This document shows, one piece after another, positions 26,059-34,774 of a stretch of DNA of 64,000 bases. Position 1 is the first letter of the stretch. Every line of letters starts with the position of its first letter. A program made the translations under genes and the position numbers. The notes under the pieces are model-generated. The model was not told the DNA's origin, did no database searches, and worked only from the letters and a program-made list of their open reading frames with translations. The DNA comes from CAVPHV01 sp963821095 (lineage in GTDB: Bacteria > Actinomycetota > Acidimicrobiia > Spongiisociales > UBA5794): the NCBI GenBank assembly GCA_963821095.1, contig CAWGCJ010000007.1, positions 569,987 to 633,986 of the forward strand, given 5' to 3'.

Positions 26059-26685
26059 CTATGAGGCCGGCGGGTCCTCGCCGAGTTGGAGCGGGATCCA
26101 GTCCGGAGTCGGACGGCCGACCACCATCTCGGCCGCTTCACGAACCATCGGATTGCGATCGACTACGGCTGCTCTGATGGCGGCTTCGACTTCATCGCCA
26201 TCGAACACCGTGAGCGCAACGACACAACGCCGTCTGACCTGAGGCGGCCCTGAGGCAACGAGGTCGAGCAGTACCGGCAGGGCCCTCGGGTCGCCGGTGG
26301 CGCCCAATGCGGCGACGGCCGCTTCGCGTACGAGCCGATCGTCATGGGTGCGTGCCGTCTCGACCAGCCAGGGGACCGCGATGGGATCTTCGAGTTCGCC
26401 GAGGCCGGTGGCCACGGCTTCCACCACGATGGGGTCGGGGTCGGATCTGGCAGCCAGCAGCGGTTCGAGGGCGGCAGGTCCCGCCACGCCGAGGACTTCG
26501 GCAGCTTCGGCCCGGACCCGCGGTTCTGGATCGTGGGCGAGCAACTCGACCAACTGAGCCGAAACGGCGGGATCGGCGGCGCTTCCAGACGACGCCGAAA
26601 CCGCCAGACGACGGGCGATCGGGTCGGGGTCGGAGAGATAAGCGGTCGGGTCGGCGGTCAATGCGGCCAGCTTGTTGTCGTCCAC
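26059..26685 (-). CDS. HEAT-repeat (PBS lyase-like) protein
   Basis: The 208 residues are a stack of about five HEAT/PBS-lyase-type repeats of roughly 31 residues with the recurring pattern DPxxxVRxxAAxALG (for example EPRVRAEAAEVLG, DRLVREAAVAALG, PPQVRRRCVVALT, NPMVREAAEMVVG). Such proteins are scaffolds for protein interaction; no catalytic motif is seen. The GTG at 26685 lacks a clear ribosome site, so translation may be leaderless. It is convergent with the DUF4328 gene and divergent from the TetR gene. Confidence 0.82.
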   Translation of the reverse strand: MDDNKLAALTADPTAYLSDPDPIARRLAVSASSGSAADPAVSAQLVELLAHDPEPRVRAEAAEVLGVAGPAALEPLLAARSDPDPIVVEAVATGLGELEDPIAVPWLVETARTHDDRLVREAAVAALGATGDPRALPVLLDLVASGPPQVRRRCVVALTVFDGDEVEAAIRAAVVDRNPMVREAAEMVVGRPTPDWIPLQLGEDPPAS

Positions 26686-26752
26686 ATCAGGGAGGGTACC
26701 GGCCTGTTGACGCGCCGCGCTGCAGGGCCGTATGCTCCAATTCGAGCGGCGA

Positions 26753-26768
26753 ACGAACGATCGTTGGT
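26753..26768. promoter_or_regulatory. Palindromic candidate operator of the TetR gene
   Basis: The 16-bp sequence ACGAACGATCGTTGGT is symmetrical except for one base pair per arm, with the perfect core AACGATCGTT at 26756-26765. It lies about 110 bp before the TetR start, in the divergent region with the HEAT gene. Such sites are the usual targets of TetR dimers. Confidence 0.45.
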
Positions 26769-26876
26769 CGGTGAGGGAGGTTCGAGGGTGCAGGGTGTGG
26801 TGTCGATGAGTTCGCCCCGAGCGGCCGACTCCAACCGCGCCGCCAGCCCGATTGACGCCGTGCGGCGAGGTCTGCC

Positions 26877-27458
26877 GTGGCGGTGAATCGGCCCCAGCAC
26901 TCCAAAGAAGACGTGGTGCGCGCCGCTGGGCGTCTCTTTGCCGAGCGGGGCTTCCACGGCACGTCGATGCGCGACCTCGGGGATGAACTCGGACTGCTCG
27001 GCTCGTCGCTGTACTCGCACATCGACGGCAAGAACGAACTGCTCGTCGAAGTGATCCGCCGCGGCGGATCGATGTTCCAGGACCTCGCCGATGAGGTGCT
27101 GGCGACCGACGCCGACCCCGCCGAGCAGCTCCGCCTGCTGATCCGCGGCCACGTGCAGATCATCGTCGATCACCTCGATCAGGCCAGGACGTTCCTCAAC
27201 GAAGCCCGGTTCCTGCCGCCGGGAGAACGCAGCGTCGTGCTCGAGATGCGTGACCGCTACGAGCAGACGTATCGCCGGATCATCGAGCGTGGAGTGGACG
27301 CCGGAATCTGGAGCACCGAGCGTGATCCCGCGTTGATGGCGATTCTGATTCTCTCGCTGCTCAATGCGCTCGACCGGTGGTACCGGCCGGGAGGCCCAAA
27401 CGATCCCAGCGAGATTTCGCAACGCATGTTCGAGTTCGTGACAAACGGAATCGGCTGA
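26877..27458 (+). CDS. TetR-family regulator of the downstream catabolic genes
   Basis: Probably a ligand-responsive repressor. The 193 residues have an N-terminal helix-turn-helix typical of TetR (AAGRLFAERGFHGTSMRDL through LGSSLYSHIDGKNELL) and a helical ligand domain with a C-terminal TetR_C segment (LLNALDRWYRPGG). It resembles regulators of acyl-CoA or aromatic degradation such as PaaR and KstR2. It is the first gene of the cluster and lies 18 bp before the hydratase gene. Start is GTG 26877 or GTG 26883; a short in-frame ORF of 32 codons (26788-26886) overlaps its start and might be a leader peptide. Confidence 0.88.
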   Translation: MAVNRPQHSKEDVVRAAGRLFAERGFHGTSMRDLGDELGLLGSSLYSHIDGKNELLVEVIRRGGSMFQDLADEVLATDADPAEQLRLLIRGHVQIIVDHLDQARTFLNEARFLPPGERSVVLEMRDRYEQTYRRIIERGVDAGIWSTERDPALMAILILSLLNALDRWYRPGGPNDPSEISQRMFEFVTNGIG

Positions 27459-27476
27459 GGGGACGGAGGAGCACAC

Positions 27477-28296
27477 GTGACCACATCGAACGGCACCGAG
27501 TCCGCCATCTTGTTCGAGGTTGGCGACGGCGTGGCCACGATCACCTTGAACCGTCCCGAAAGGCTGAATTCGTTCACGGTGGACATGCTCGTTGCATTCC
27601 ATGACGCCCTCGAATCGGCCGCCCGGGACGACGCGGTCCGTGTCGTCCTGCTCACCGGGGCCGGCCGCGGGTTCTGCGCAGGTCAAGACCTCCAGGACCG
27701 TGCCGTCAGCGCCGATGGCTCGGGCGGCGCGGCGCCACCCGACCTCTCCGAGTCCTTGGAGCAATCGCTACAACCCGATCATCCGGCTCATCACCTCGAT
27801 GCCCAAGCCCGTCGTCTGCGCAGTCAATGGCGTCGCGGCGGGGGCGGGGGCCAACCTCGCTATTGCGTGCGACATCGTCATCGCCGCCAAGTCGGCCAAG
27901 TTCATCGAAGTGTTCTCCAACCTCGGTCTGATTCCCGATGCCGGCGGAACATGGTTCCTGCCCCGTCTCGTCGGGCGCTCCCGGGCGATGGGCCTTGCGT
28001 TGCTGACGCATCGCCTCTCGGCTCAGGAAGCGGCCGAGTGGGGCTTGATCTGGGCCGCGGTCGACGACGACCAGTTGATGGTGCAAGCCGCGGCTATCGC
28101 GACCCGTTTCGCCACAGGACCGACCAGGGGCTACGGCCTGATCAAGCAAGCATTGCTGGCGTCCGCAGCCAACTCCCTCGACCAACAACTCGATCTCGAA
28201 CGTGACCTCCAGGGCGAGGCCGGACGCAGCGCCGACTACGCCGAGGGGGTGCGGGCATTCTTCGAGAAGCGCACCCCGGAGTTCGAAGGCCGATGA
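27477..28296 (+). CDS. paaG: Enoyl-CoA hydratase/isomerase, PaaG-like, one frameshift
   Basis: Crotonase-fold enzyme for a beta-oxidation or phenylacetate step. The first part (VATITLNRPERLNSF, GAGRGFCAGQDL) and second part (NPIIRLITSMPKPVVCAVNG, VAAGAGANLAIACDI, GLIPDAGGTWFLPR) are in different frames. Removing the T at 27765 reads EQRYNPII, where family members have RRYNPLI, and gives 272 residues, the expected length. The catalytic Glu equivalents differ between hydratase and PaaG-type isomerase; with GLIPDAGGTWFLPR the PaaG group is a good fit. Its stop overlaps the dehydrogenase ATG (ATGA). Confidence 0.85.
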
Positions 28297-29843
28297 CCAC
28301 ACCCGGCGCCCCGCTCGACCCGGCGGCCGTCGTCGCCGTGGTCGGCGCGGGGACGATGGGGTCCGGCATCGCCAGGGTCGCCGCCGGCGCCGGCCACTCG
28401 GTGCTGCTGTTCGATGCGGTTCCGGGTGCCGTCGAGCGGGCCGTCGCCGATCTGCGGTCTCGTCTCGAGCGATCGGTCGAAAGGGACAGGATGTCTCCTC
28501 AGGAGATGGCCGACCTGCTGGAAAGGATCACACCGTGTCAGGACCTCGAGCAACTGGCCCCGGCAGGGTTTGTCGTCGAGGCTATCGTCGAGGACCTCGC
28601 CATCAAGCAAGACGTCTTGCACCGTCTCGAGTTGATGCTCGCCGGCGACGCGATCCTGGCCACCAACACCTCATCGCTGTCGGTGACGGCGATCGCGGCC
28701 GGCCTCGATGACCCCGGTCGGCTGGTCGGCATGCACTTCTTCAACCCCGCTCCGGTGATGCCACTCGTCGAGGTGGTCCACGGCACGGCAACTCGCCCCG
28801 AGGTCGCGGCAACAACGGCGGCCACCGCAGCGGCGTGGGGGAAGACTCCGGTCGACTGCTCATCCACTCCCGGATTCATCGTCAATCGAGTAGCTCGGCC
28901 CTTCTACGGCGAGGCGCTGCGGCTCCTCGGTGAGGGTATCGCCGATGCCGCAACCATCGACGCAGTGGTCACCGGCGCCGGAGGCTTCCGGATGGGGCCG
29001 TTTGCGTTGATGGACTTGGTCGGTCTCGACGTCAACCTCGCCGTCTCCAAATCGGTGTACGCCCAGACGTTCCACGATCCTCGCTTTGCTCCCAACGTGA
29101 TCCAGCAGTCATTGGTCGACGCCGGTCACCTCGGCCGCAAGACCGAGCGGGGCTTCTTTTTCTACGACGGTGGCGACAACCCAGCGCCGGCCACCGCGGC
29201 AGCCGGGCCGGCGCCGGTGGCGGTCGAAGTGAGCGGCGAACTTGCCTGGGCTGAGGGACTCGTCGCCCGGCTCGAGGGCGGCGGCATCAGGGTCAACCGG
29301 ATTGAGGCCGGTGGCCCCGGACATGTGATCGTCGGCGGCGTCCACCTTGTCCCCACGTTTGGGGCCACCGCCACCGCCCTCGCCGCGGGAGCAGTGTTTG
29401 GGTCGGCCGAGGTCGCCGTCATTGATCTCGTTCGTGATTGGGAGACGGCGGATCGGGTTGCGGTTGCGGTGGCTGATCAGGCCGATCCGGCGACTTCCGC
29501 AATCGTTGCCGGGGCCCTCCAAGCGGCCGGGCTCGACGTCTCGATCGTCGACGATGCCCCCGGGCTGATCCTGATGCGAATCGTCGCCCAACTCGCCAGT
29601 GTCGCCGCCGACGCAGCAACGCTCGGGGTGGCCACTCCGCCGGCGATCGACACCGCGATGCGGCTCGGCACCAACTACCCCGTCGGCCCAATTGCGTGGG
29701 CCAATGCGGTCGGCACCACGACGATCGTCACCGTGCTCGACATCTTGCGTGGGTTCTACGGTGAGGATCGCTATCGAGCTGCGGCTGCGTTGCGGCGGGC
29801 GGCGGTCGGGGGACGACCGCTCGGTGCGGAGGTGGGGGCATGA
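28293..29843 (+). CDS. paaH: 3-hydroxyacyl-CoA dehydrogenase, PaaH-like
   Basis: NAD-dependent oxidation of a 3-hydroxyacyl-CoA, for example 3-hydroxyadipyl-CoA. The 516 residues comprise a Rossmann domain (VGAGTMGSGIA, 17-27), the catalytic pair His148 in GMHFFNP and Glu160, a C-terminal domain (GFIVNRVARPFYGEALRLL) and a second, shorter repeat of that domain near the end (NYPVGPIAWANAVG). This long double-domain form is the PaaH type. It overlaps the hydratase and the thiolase genes by four bases each, so the three are translationally coupled. Confidence 0.92.
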   Translation: MTTPGAPLDPAAVVAVVGAGTMGSGIARVAAGAGHSVLLFDAVPGAVERAVADLRSRLERSVERDRMSPQEMADLLERITPCQDLEQLAPAGFVVEAIVEDLAIKQDVLHRLELMLAGDAILATNTSSLSVTAIAAGLDDPGRLVGMHFFNPAPVMPLVEVVHGTATRPEVAATTAATAAAWGKTPVDCSSTPGFIVNRVARPFYGEALRLLGEGIADAATIDAVVTGAGGFRMGPFALMDLVGLDVNLAVSKSVYAQTFHDPRFAPNVIQQSLVDAGHLGRKTERGFFFYDGGDNPAPATAAAGPAPVAVEVSGELAWAEGLVARLEGGGIRVNRIEAGGPGHVIVGGVHLVPTFGATATALAAGAVFGSAEVAVIDLVRDWETADRVAVAVADQADPATSAIVAGALQAAGLDVSIVDDAPGLILMRIVAQLASVAADAATLGVATPPAIDTAMRLGTNYPVGPIAWANAVGTTTIVTVLDILRGFYGEDRYRAAAALRRAAVGGRPLGAEVGA

Positions 29844-31045
29844 CCGAAGCGTTCATCTGCGATTCGATCAGAACACCGATCGGTCGGTTGGGGGGCGCTC
29901 TCGCCCCGGTACGACCCGATGATCTCTTGGCCCTCACGATGGCAACGGTGATGCAGCGCAATCCTGGCGTCGATTGGGACGCCACCGATGACGTTGTCAT
30001 GGGGTGTGCCAATCAGGCGGGGGAGGACAACCGCAACGTCGCCAGGATGGCGGTGCTGCTGGCCGGCCTCTCCTCCGAGGTCCCCGGCACCACCGTCAAC
30101 CGGCTGTGCGGGTCGGGGATGGAGACGATCGGTCTGGCAGCTCGGGCCATCAAGCTCGGCGAGGCGGACCTCATCTTGGCCGGCGGCGTCGAGTCGATGA
30201 GCCGGGCTCCCAAGGTGATACCAAAGGCGGAATCCGCGTACTCCCGAGCCGCCGAGATCTACGACACGACGATCGGCTGGCGGTTCGTCAATCCTCGGCT
30301 CGAGGACCGGTTCGGGCGCGACGAGATGCCGATGACGGCCGAGAACGTCGCCGCCGAGTTCGATGTGTCGCGAGAAGATCAAGACGCCTTCGCGTTCCGC
30401 AGCCAACACCGTGCTGCTGCTGCCATCTCTTCGGGTCGTCTCGGAGAAGAGATCGTCCCGGTCGAGGTGCCACAGCGCCGAGGCGGTCCGCTGGTGGTAG
30501 TCACCGACGAACACCCTCGGTTCGACACCTCGCTCGAGAAGCTGGCCGCATTGCGGCCGCTCTTCCCGCCCGACGGCACAGTCACAGCCGGGAACGCTTC
30601 AGGTATCAACGACGGCGCGGCGACCGCGATCGTGGCGTCCGCCGACGCGGTGGAGCGCTACGGCCTCACTCCCGTGGCCCGGGTCGTCTCAATGGCCGTT
30701 GCCGGAGTGCCACCCCGCATCATGGGGATCGGTCCGGCTCCCGCCACCCGCAAGCTGTTGGAGCGCACCGGGGTGACGCTCGACCAGGTCGGAGTCATTG
30801 AACTCAACGAAGCCTTTGCCGCCCAGTCGCTCGCGGTGTTGCGAATGCTCGGCCTCCCCGATGACGCCGAACACGTCAATCCCAACGGGGGCGCCATCGC
30901 CCTCGGGCACCCACTCGGGATGAGTGGCGCCCGTCTGGTCATCACTGCGACCCGAGAGATGGAGCGGCGCGAGAGCCGGTACGGCCTGACGACGATGTGC
31001 ATTGGCGTCGGCCAGGGAATCGCCATGCTTCTGGAACGAACTTGA
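29840..31045 (+). CDS. paaJ: Acetyl-CoA acyltransferase, PaaJ-like thiolase
   Basis: Thiolytic cleavage, in the phenylacetate pathway of 3-oxoadipyl-CoA to succinyl-CoA and acetyl-CoA. The 401 residues carry the nucleophile Cys90 in VNRLCGSGME, the motif GGAIALGHPLGMSG with the catalytic His, and CIGVGQGIA with the second Cys. The PaaJ/PcaF-type start (EAFICDSIRTPIGRLGGAL) matches well, though a general beta-ketothiolase cannot be excluded. Starts in ATGA overlap with the dehydrogenase gene. Confidence 0.92.
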   Translation: MTEAFICDSIRTPIGRLGGALAPVRPDDLLALTMATVMQRNPGVDWDATDDVVMGCANQAGEDNRNVARMAVLLAGLSSEVPGTTVNRLCGSGMETIGLAARAIKLGEADLILAGGVESMSRAPKVIPKAESAYSRAAEIYDTTIGWRFVNPRLEDRFGRDEMPMTAENVAAEFDVSREDQDAFAFRSQHRAAAAISSGRLGEEIVPVEVPQRRGGPLVVVTDEHPRFDTSLEKLAALRPLFPPDGTVTAGNASGINDGAATAIVASADAVERYGLTPVARVVSMAVAGVPPRIMGIGPAPATRKLLERTGVTLDQVGVIELNEAFAAQSLAVLRMLGLPDDAEHVNPNGGAIALGHPLGMSGARLVITATREMERRESRYGLTTMCIGVGQGIAMLLERT

Positions 31046-31073
31046 AACGCTACGACCGAGAACGGAGCTAGGT

Positions 31074-32729
31074 ATGGACTTCTACGAGACGCACAGGGGC
31101 ACCCTCGACAAAGCCCTCGCCACGATCCGCAGCCGCGACTACTGGAGCCCCTACCCCGAGAGCCCGCGCGCCTACGGCGAGGACGCACCCGCGGCCGGCG
31201 AGGCGGCATTCCAGGATCGGCTCGGCAAGGCCTTTGAACTCGACCAGCCCGGAGAGGGGTCGATGGCGGTGGTTGAGTCCTCTCCCTACGGCGTCACCCT
31301 GGATGTGACCTATCCCGTTACCGATGCCGACGAGTTGGTTGCTGCCGCATCGGCTGCCATGGGCGACTGGGGTCGGGCCAGCCCGCAGACCCGCGCCGGT
31401 GTCTGTCTCGAGATCCTCGACCGCCTTTCGCAGAACAACTTCGAGTTGGCATACGCCGTGATGCACACCACCGGTCAGGCCTTTCTGATGGCGTTCCAGG
31501 CGGGAGGGCCGCACGCACTCGATCGAGGACTCGAAGCCGTTGCCTATGGCTACGCCGAACAGACCCGTCTGCCCGGCGAGATGCGGTGGGAGAAGCCCCA
31601 GGGCAAACGGGATCCACTCGTCATCGACAAGACCTGGCGGATCAGACCCCGCGGAGTGGCCGTGACGATCGGCGTTTCGACCTTCCCAACCTGGAACGGC
31701 TACCCCGGCATCTTTGCCTCCCTGGTGACCGGCAACGCCGTCATCGTCAAGCCACACCCTGGGACGATCCTCCCGCTTGCCATCTTCGTTGAGATCGCTC
31801 GCGGGGTGATGGCCGATGCCGGCTTCGATCCCAATCTGGTGACGCTCGCGGTCGACACTGCCGAGGCGCCCATCGCCAAGCAACTCGTCACTAATCCGGC
31901 CGTTGGGATGGTTGACTACACCGGCGGGTCGGCGTTTGGCACCTGGCTCGAGGAGAACGTCACCGACGCATTGGTATTCACCGAGAAGGCCGGGGTGAAT
32001 TCGGTGGTTATCGACTCGGCGCCCGACCTCAAGGGCGTGTTCCGCAACCTCTCGGTGTCGACCTCCATGTACTCGGGGCAGATGTGCACCACGCCCCAGA
32101 ACATCTACATCCCGCGCGACGGCATCGAGGTCGGTGGTGAGCATGTCTCGTTTGACGATGTTGCCGCAGGCTTTGCCGCCGCAGTCGGTGGGTTGTTGGG
32201 CGACGACAACAGGGCCAGCGACATCCTCGGCTCCATCAAGGGGTCGGACACGCTGCGTCGTATCGACGAAGCGGCAGCCGGCAGCGACGTACTGCTCGCG
32301 TCGCGCGCCGTTGCCAACCCGACCTTCCCAGATGCGGTGGTCCGCAGCCCGGTCATCGTCGGGGTCGACGCCGCCGAACGAGCGACCTACATGCGTGAGA
32401 TGTTCGGCCCGGTCATCTACCTGATCGCAACCGACTCGACTGAACAGAGCCTTCAACTCGCCACCGAGTCGGCGAAGGCCTACGGCGCCATCACCTGGCT
32501 GGTGTACTCGACCGACGACGCCGTGATCGAGGCTGCCGAGGAAGCGGCGGTTGATGCCGGGGTTTCTGTGGCTTTCAACCTGATGGGTGGTCTGTTCGTC
32601 AACCAGTCGGCGGCGTTCTCCGATTTCCACGTCACGGGAGCTAATCCTGCCGGCAACGCCTCGCTGACCGACCCTGCCTTTGTCGCCGGCCGCTTCCGAA
32701 TCATCGGCGTCAGGAAACCGGTCGTATGA
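31074..32729 (+). CDS. paaN: PaaN-type aldehyde dehydrogenase (no MaoC domain)
   Basis: PaaN oxidises the open-chain aldehyde formed in phenylacetate or related ring cleavage. The 551 residues are an aldehyde dehydrogenase with the general base Glu304 (FTEKAG) and nucleophile Cys338 (SGQMCTTPQN). The N-terminal 190 residues and the stretch PRGVAVTIGVSTFPTWNGY are specific to the PaaN_2 group, which lacks the C-terminal hydratase of E. coli PaaZ. ATG at 31074 is preceded by GGAGCTAGG and lies 28 bp after the thiolase stop. No hydratase partner is seen in the window. Confidence 0.88.
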   Translation: MDFYETHRGTLDKALATIRSRDYWSPYPESPRAYGEDAPAAGEAAFQDRLGKAFELDQPGEGSMAVVESSPYGVTLDVTYPVTDADELVAAASAAMGDWGRASPQTRAGVCLEILDRLSQNNFELAYAVMHTTGQAFLMAFQAGGPHALDRGLEAVAYGYAEQTRLPGEMRWEKPQGKRDPLVIDKTWRIRPRGVAVTIGVSTFPTWNGYPGIFASLVTGNAVIVKPHPGTILPLAIFVEIARGVMADAGFDPNLVTLAVDTAEAPIAKQLVTNPAVGMVDYTGGSAFGTWLEENVTDALVFTEKAGVNSVVIDSAPDLKGVFRNLSVSTSMYSGQMCTTPQNIYIPRDGIEVGGEHVSFDDVAAGFAAAVGGLLGDDNRASDILGSIKGSDTLRRIDEAAAGSDVLLASRAVANPTFPDAVVRSPVIVGVDAAERATYMREMFGPVIYLIATDSTEQSLQLATESAKAYGAITWLVYSTDDAVIEAAEEAAVDAGVSVAFNLMGGLFVNQSAAFSDFHVTGANPAGNASLTDPAFVAGRFRIIGVRKPVV

Positions 32730-32859
32730 CAACTGTGCTGGCATTTTGCATGACAAGCGAGGTTCTGGATCTCTATGGTGTGGCTACCGCCAGGCGGCGG
32801 CGGTTCGGAGGGAGAGGCTCACAGGGTTCGAGAGGGCACTGTGAGGAGAGGAGGCGTCG

Positions 32860-34731
32860 ATGACGGCGACCATTGACCGCCCGGAGGTGCCCGATGTGGG
32901 ATCGGGTTTCCCCACTGTTGCTTCTCGCGTGCGCGACTGGGCTGCGAGCAACCCGACCGGGATTGCGATGCGCGAGAAGGACTTCGGCATCTGGCAGGAG
33001 CACACCTGGGAGCGGACCTGGGATGACGTGGTCACTGCCGCCCACGGCCTGCTCGCCCTCGGCGTTGACGTTGGCGACGTGGTGTCCATCCACTCCGAGG
33101 ATCGCCCCGAATGGGTGACGCTCGACCTTGCCACGGTTGCGATCCGCGCCATCACCACCGGCCTGTATCCGACCAACCCGATGGCCGAGGTCGAGTACCT
33201 GCTCAACGACTCGGGGGCCAAGGTCCACTTCGCTGAGGACCAGGAGCAAGTCGACAAGGTCGTCGAAGCCGGACCCGACGCCTTCCCCAGGGTTGTGAAC
33301 ATCCTCTACGTCGAGCCCCGCGGTCTCACCACCTACGACGATTCCCGGCTCATGTTCTGGGGCGACTTCATGGAGCTGGGACGCCGTCATCGGGCCGAAC
33401 ACGTCGGCGCGGTTGAGCGACGCATGGCGGAGGCGACCGCCGATGACATCATCACTCTGGTCTATACGTCGGGCACCACCGGGCCGCCGAAGGGCGCCAT
33501 GCTCACCAATACCAACTCGACGTTTTGCATCGACATGGTCATCAACACCGACGGCAGAGTCGCCGGCGACGTCAAGCCGAACCCAAGCGACGAGATTCTC
33601 ACTTACTTGCCACTGTGCCACGTGGCCGAGCGAATCTTCTCGACGTGGACGATGGTCGGCAACGGGGTCACGCTGAACTTCGCCGAGTCGATCGAGACGG
33701 TGCAAGCCAACCTTCGCGAGATTCAACCGACTCTTTTCTTCGCCGTGCCGCGGATTTGGGAGAAGATCCACGCCACCGTGCTGATCAAGCTGCAGGACGC
33801 CACTCGCTTCAAGCGGGTGATCGCCAACATCGGCCTCAAGCTGGCCAACGTCATCGGTCACGAGCGCACGGCCAATGGCGGCAACCACACCTTCAAGAGC
33901 AGGGTGGCTTACTTCATCGGCAACCCGCTGTTCTTCCGCTCGCTCAAGGAGCGGATCGGGCTGCGCCGTTGCCGATGGGCGGGATCGGGAGCTGCGGCCA
34001 TCGCCCCCGAGGTGCTCGTCTTCTTCATGGGCCTCGGAATCCCCGTCTATGAGCTGTACGGGATGACCGAGAACGCGGCGGTTGCCACGGTCAACTTCGA
34101 CGGCAGAGTCAAGGTCGGCACCGTCGGTGAGCCCTACCCCAATATCGGGCTGAGGATCGACGACGAGACCGGTGAGATCCAAACCAAGCACCCCGGCAAC
34201 TTCCTCGGCTACTGGAACAAGCCGGAGCAGACCGCCGAGACGTTTACTGAGGACGGCTGGCTGCGCACCGGCGACGTCGGCGTGTGGGTCGATGGCACCC
34301 ACGTGAAGATCGTCGACCGGATCAAGCACATCATCATCACCTCGGGGGGCAAGAACATCTCGCCTTCCGAGATCGAGAACAGCCTGAAGACCTCGCCATT
34401 CGTCAAGGAAGCGATGGTCATCGGCGATGGGCGCAAATACCTCACCGCGCTGATCGGCATCGAATACGACATCGTGGGCAACTGGGCGCTGCGCAAGAGC
34501 ATCACCTACACGACGTACCGCGACCTCTCCGAGAAGCCTGAGGTCCGCGAGCTGATCCAGGAAGTCGTCAACGAAACCAACGAGAAGTTCTCCAGGGTCG
34601 AGCAGATCAAGAAGTTTGCCTTGATCCCGAAGGAACTCGACCACGAAGACGGCGAGCTGACGGCGACGCAGAAGATCAAACGCAAGTCGATGGAGCAGAT
34701 GTTTCAGGACCTCGTGGATGGTCTGTATTGA
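32860..34731 (+). CDS. Long-chain-type acyl-CoA synthetase, AMP-forming
   Basis: Activates a carboxylic acid to its CoA ester at the expense of ATP. The 623 residues have the AMP-binding blocks LVYTSGTTGPPKGAMLTN, YGMTENAAVATVN and GWLRTGDVGVW, and the C-terminal Lys region (TATQKIKRKS). Length and layout are of the FadD15 or bubblegum-like group rather than phenylacetate ligase PaaK, which is shorter. Its place before a Liv importer is common in clusters that take up and activate aromatic or branched acids. ATG 32860 has GAGGAG upstream; a 130-bp gap separates it from paaN. Confidence 0.9.
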   Translation: MTATIDRPEVPDVGSGFPTVASRVRDWAASNPTGIAMREKDFGIWQEHTWERTWDDVVTAAHGLLALGVDVGDVVSIHSEDRPEWVTLDLATVAIRAITTGLYPTNPMAEVEYLLNDSGAKVHFAEDQEQVDKVVEAGPDAFPRVVNILYVEPRGLTTYDDSRLMFWGDFMELGRRHRAEHVGAVERRMAEATADDIITLVYTSGTTGPPKGAMLTNTNSTFCIDMVINTDGRVAGDVKPNPSDEILTYLPLCHVAERIFSTWTMVGNGVTLNFAESIETVQANLREIQPTLFFAVPRIWEKIHATVLIKLQDATRFKRVIANIGLKLANVIGHERTANGGNHTFKSRVAYFIGNPLFFRSLKERIGLRRCRWAGSGAAAIAPEVLVFFMGLGIPVYELYGMTENAAVATVNFDGRVKVGTVGEPYPNIGLRIDDETGEIQTKHPGNFLGYWNKPEQTAETFTEDGWLRTGDVGVWVDGTHVKIVDRIKHIIITSGGKNISPSEIENSLKTSPFVKEAMVIGDGRKYLTALIGIEYDIVGNWALRKSITYTTYRDLSEKPEVRELIQEVVNETNEKFSRVEQIKKFALIPKELDHEDGELTATQKIKRKSMEQMFQDLVDGLY

Positions 34732-34774
34732 TGGTGGGAGTCCAATGCGAAGCGTTGCTGGGGACAACTAGCTG

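Noticed and set aside
31068..32756. A 562-codon reverse-strand open frame over paaN
   Set aside because: The forward frame is a clear aldehyde dehydrogenase with Glu304 and Cys338. The reverse frame has His/Asp/Arg-rich composition expected of antisense GC-rich sequence.
32860..34731. The ligase as phenylacetate-CoA ligase PaaK
   Set aside because: At 623 residues with a FadD15-like C-terminus it is too long and lacks the PaaK layout of about 430 residues. The cluster context alone is not enough.
32773..34767. A 664-codon open frame on the reverse strand across the acyl-CoA ligase gene
   Set aside because: It is a shadow of the ligase gene on the opposite strand, common in GC-rich DNA. The forward frame has AMP-binding motifs and a ribosome site; the reverse frame shows no domain.
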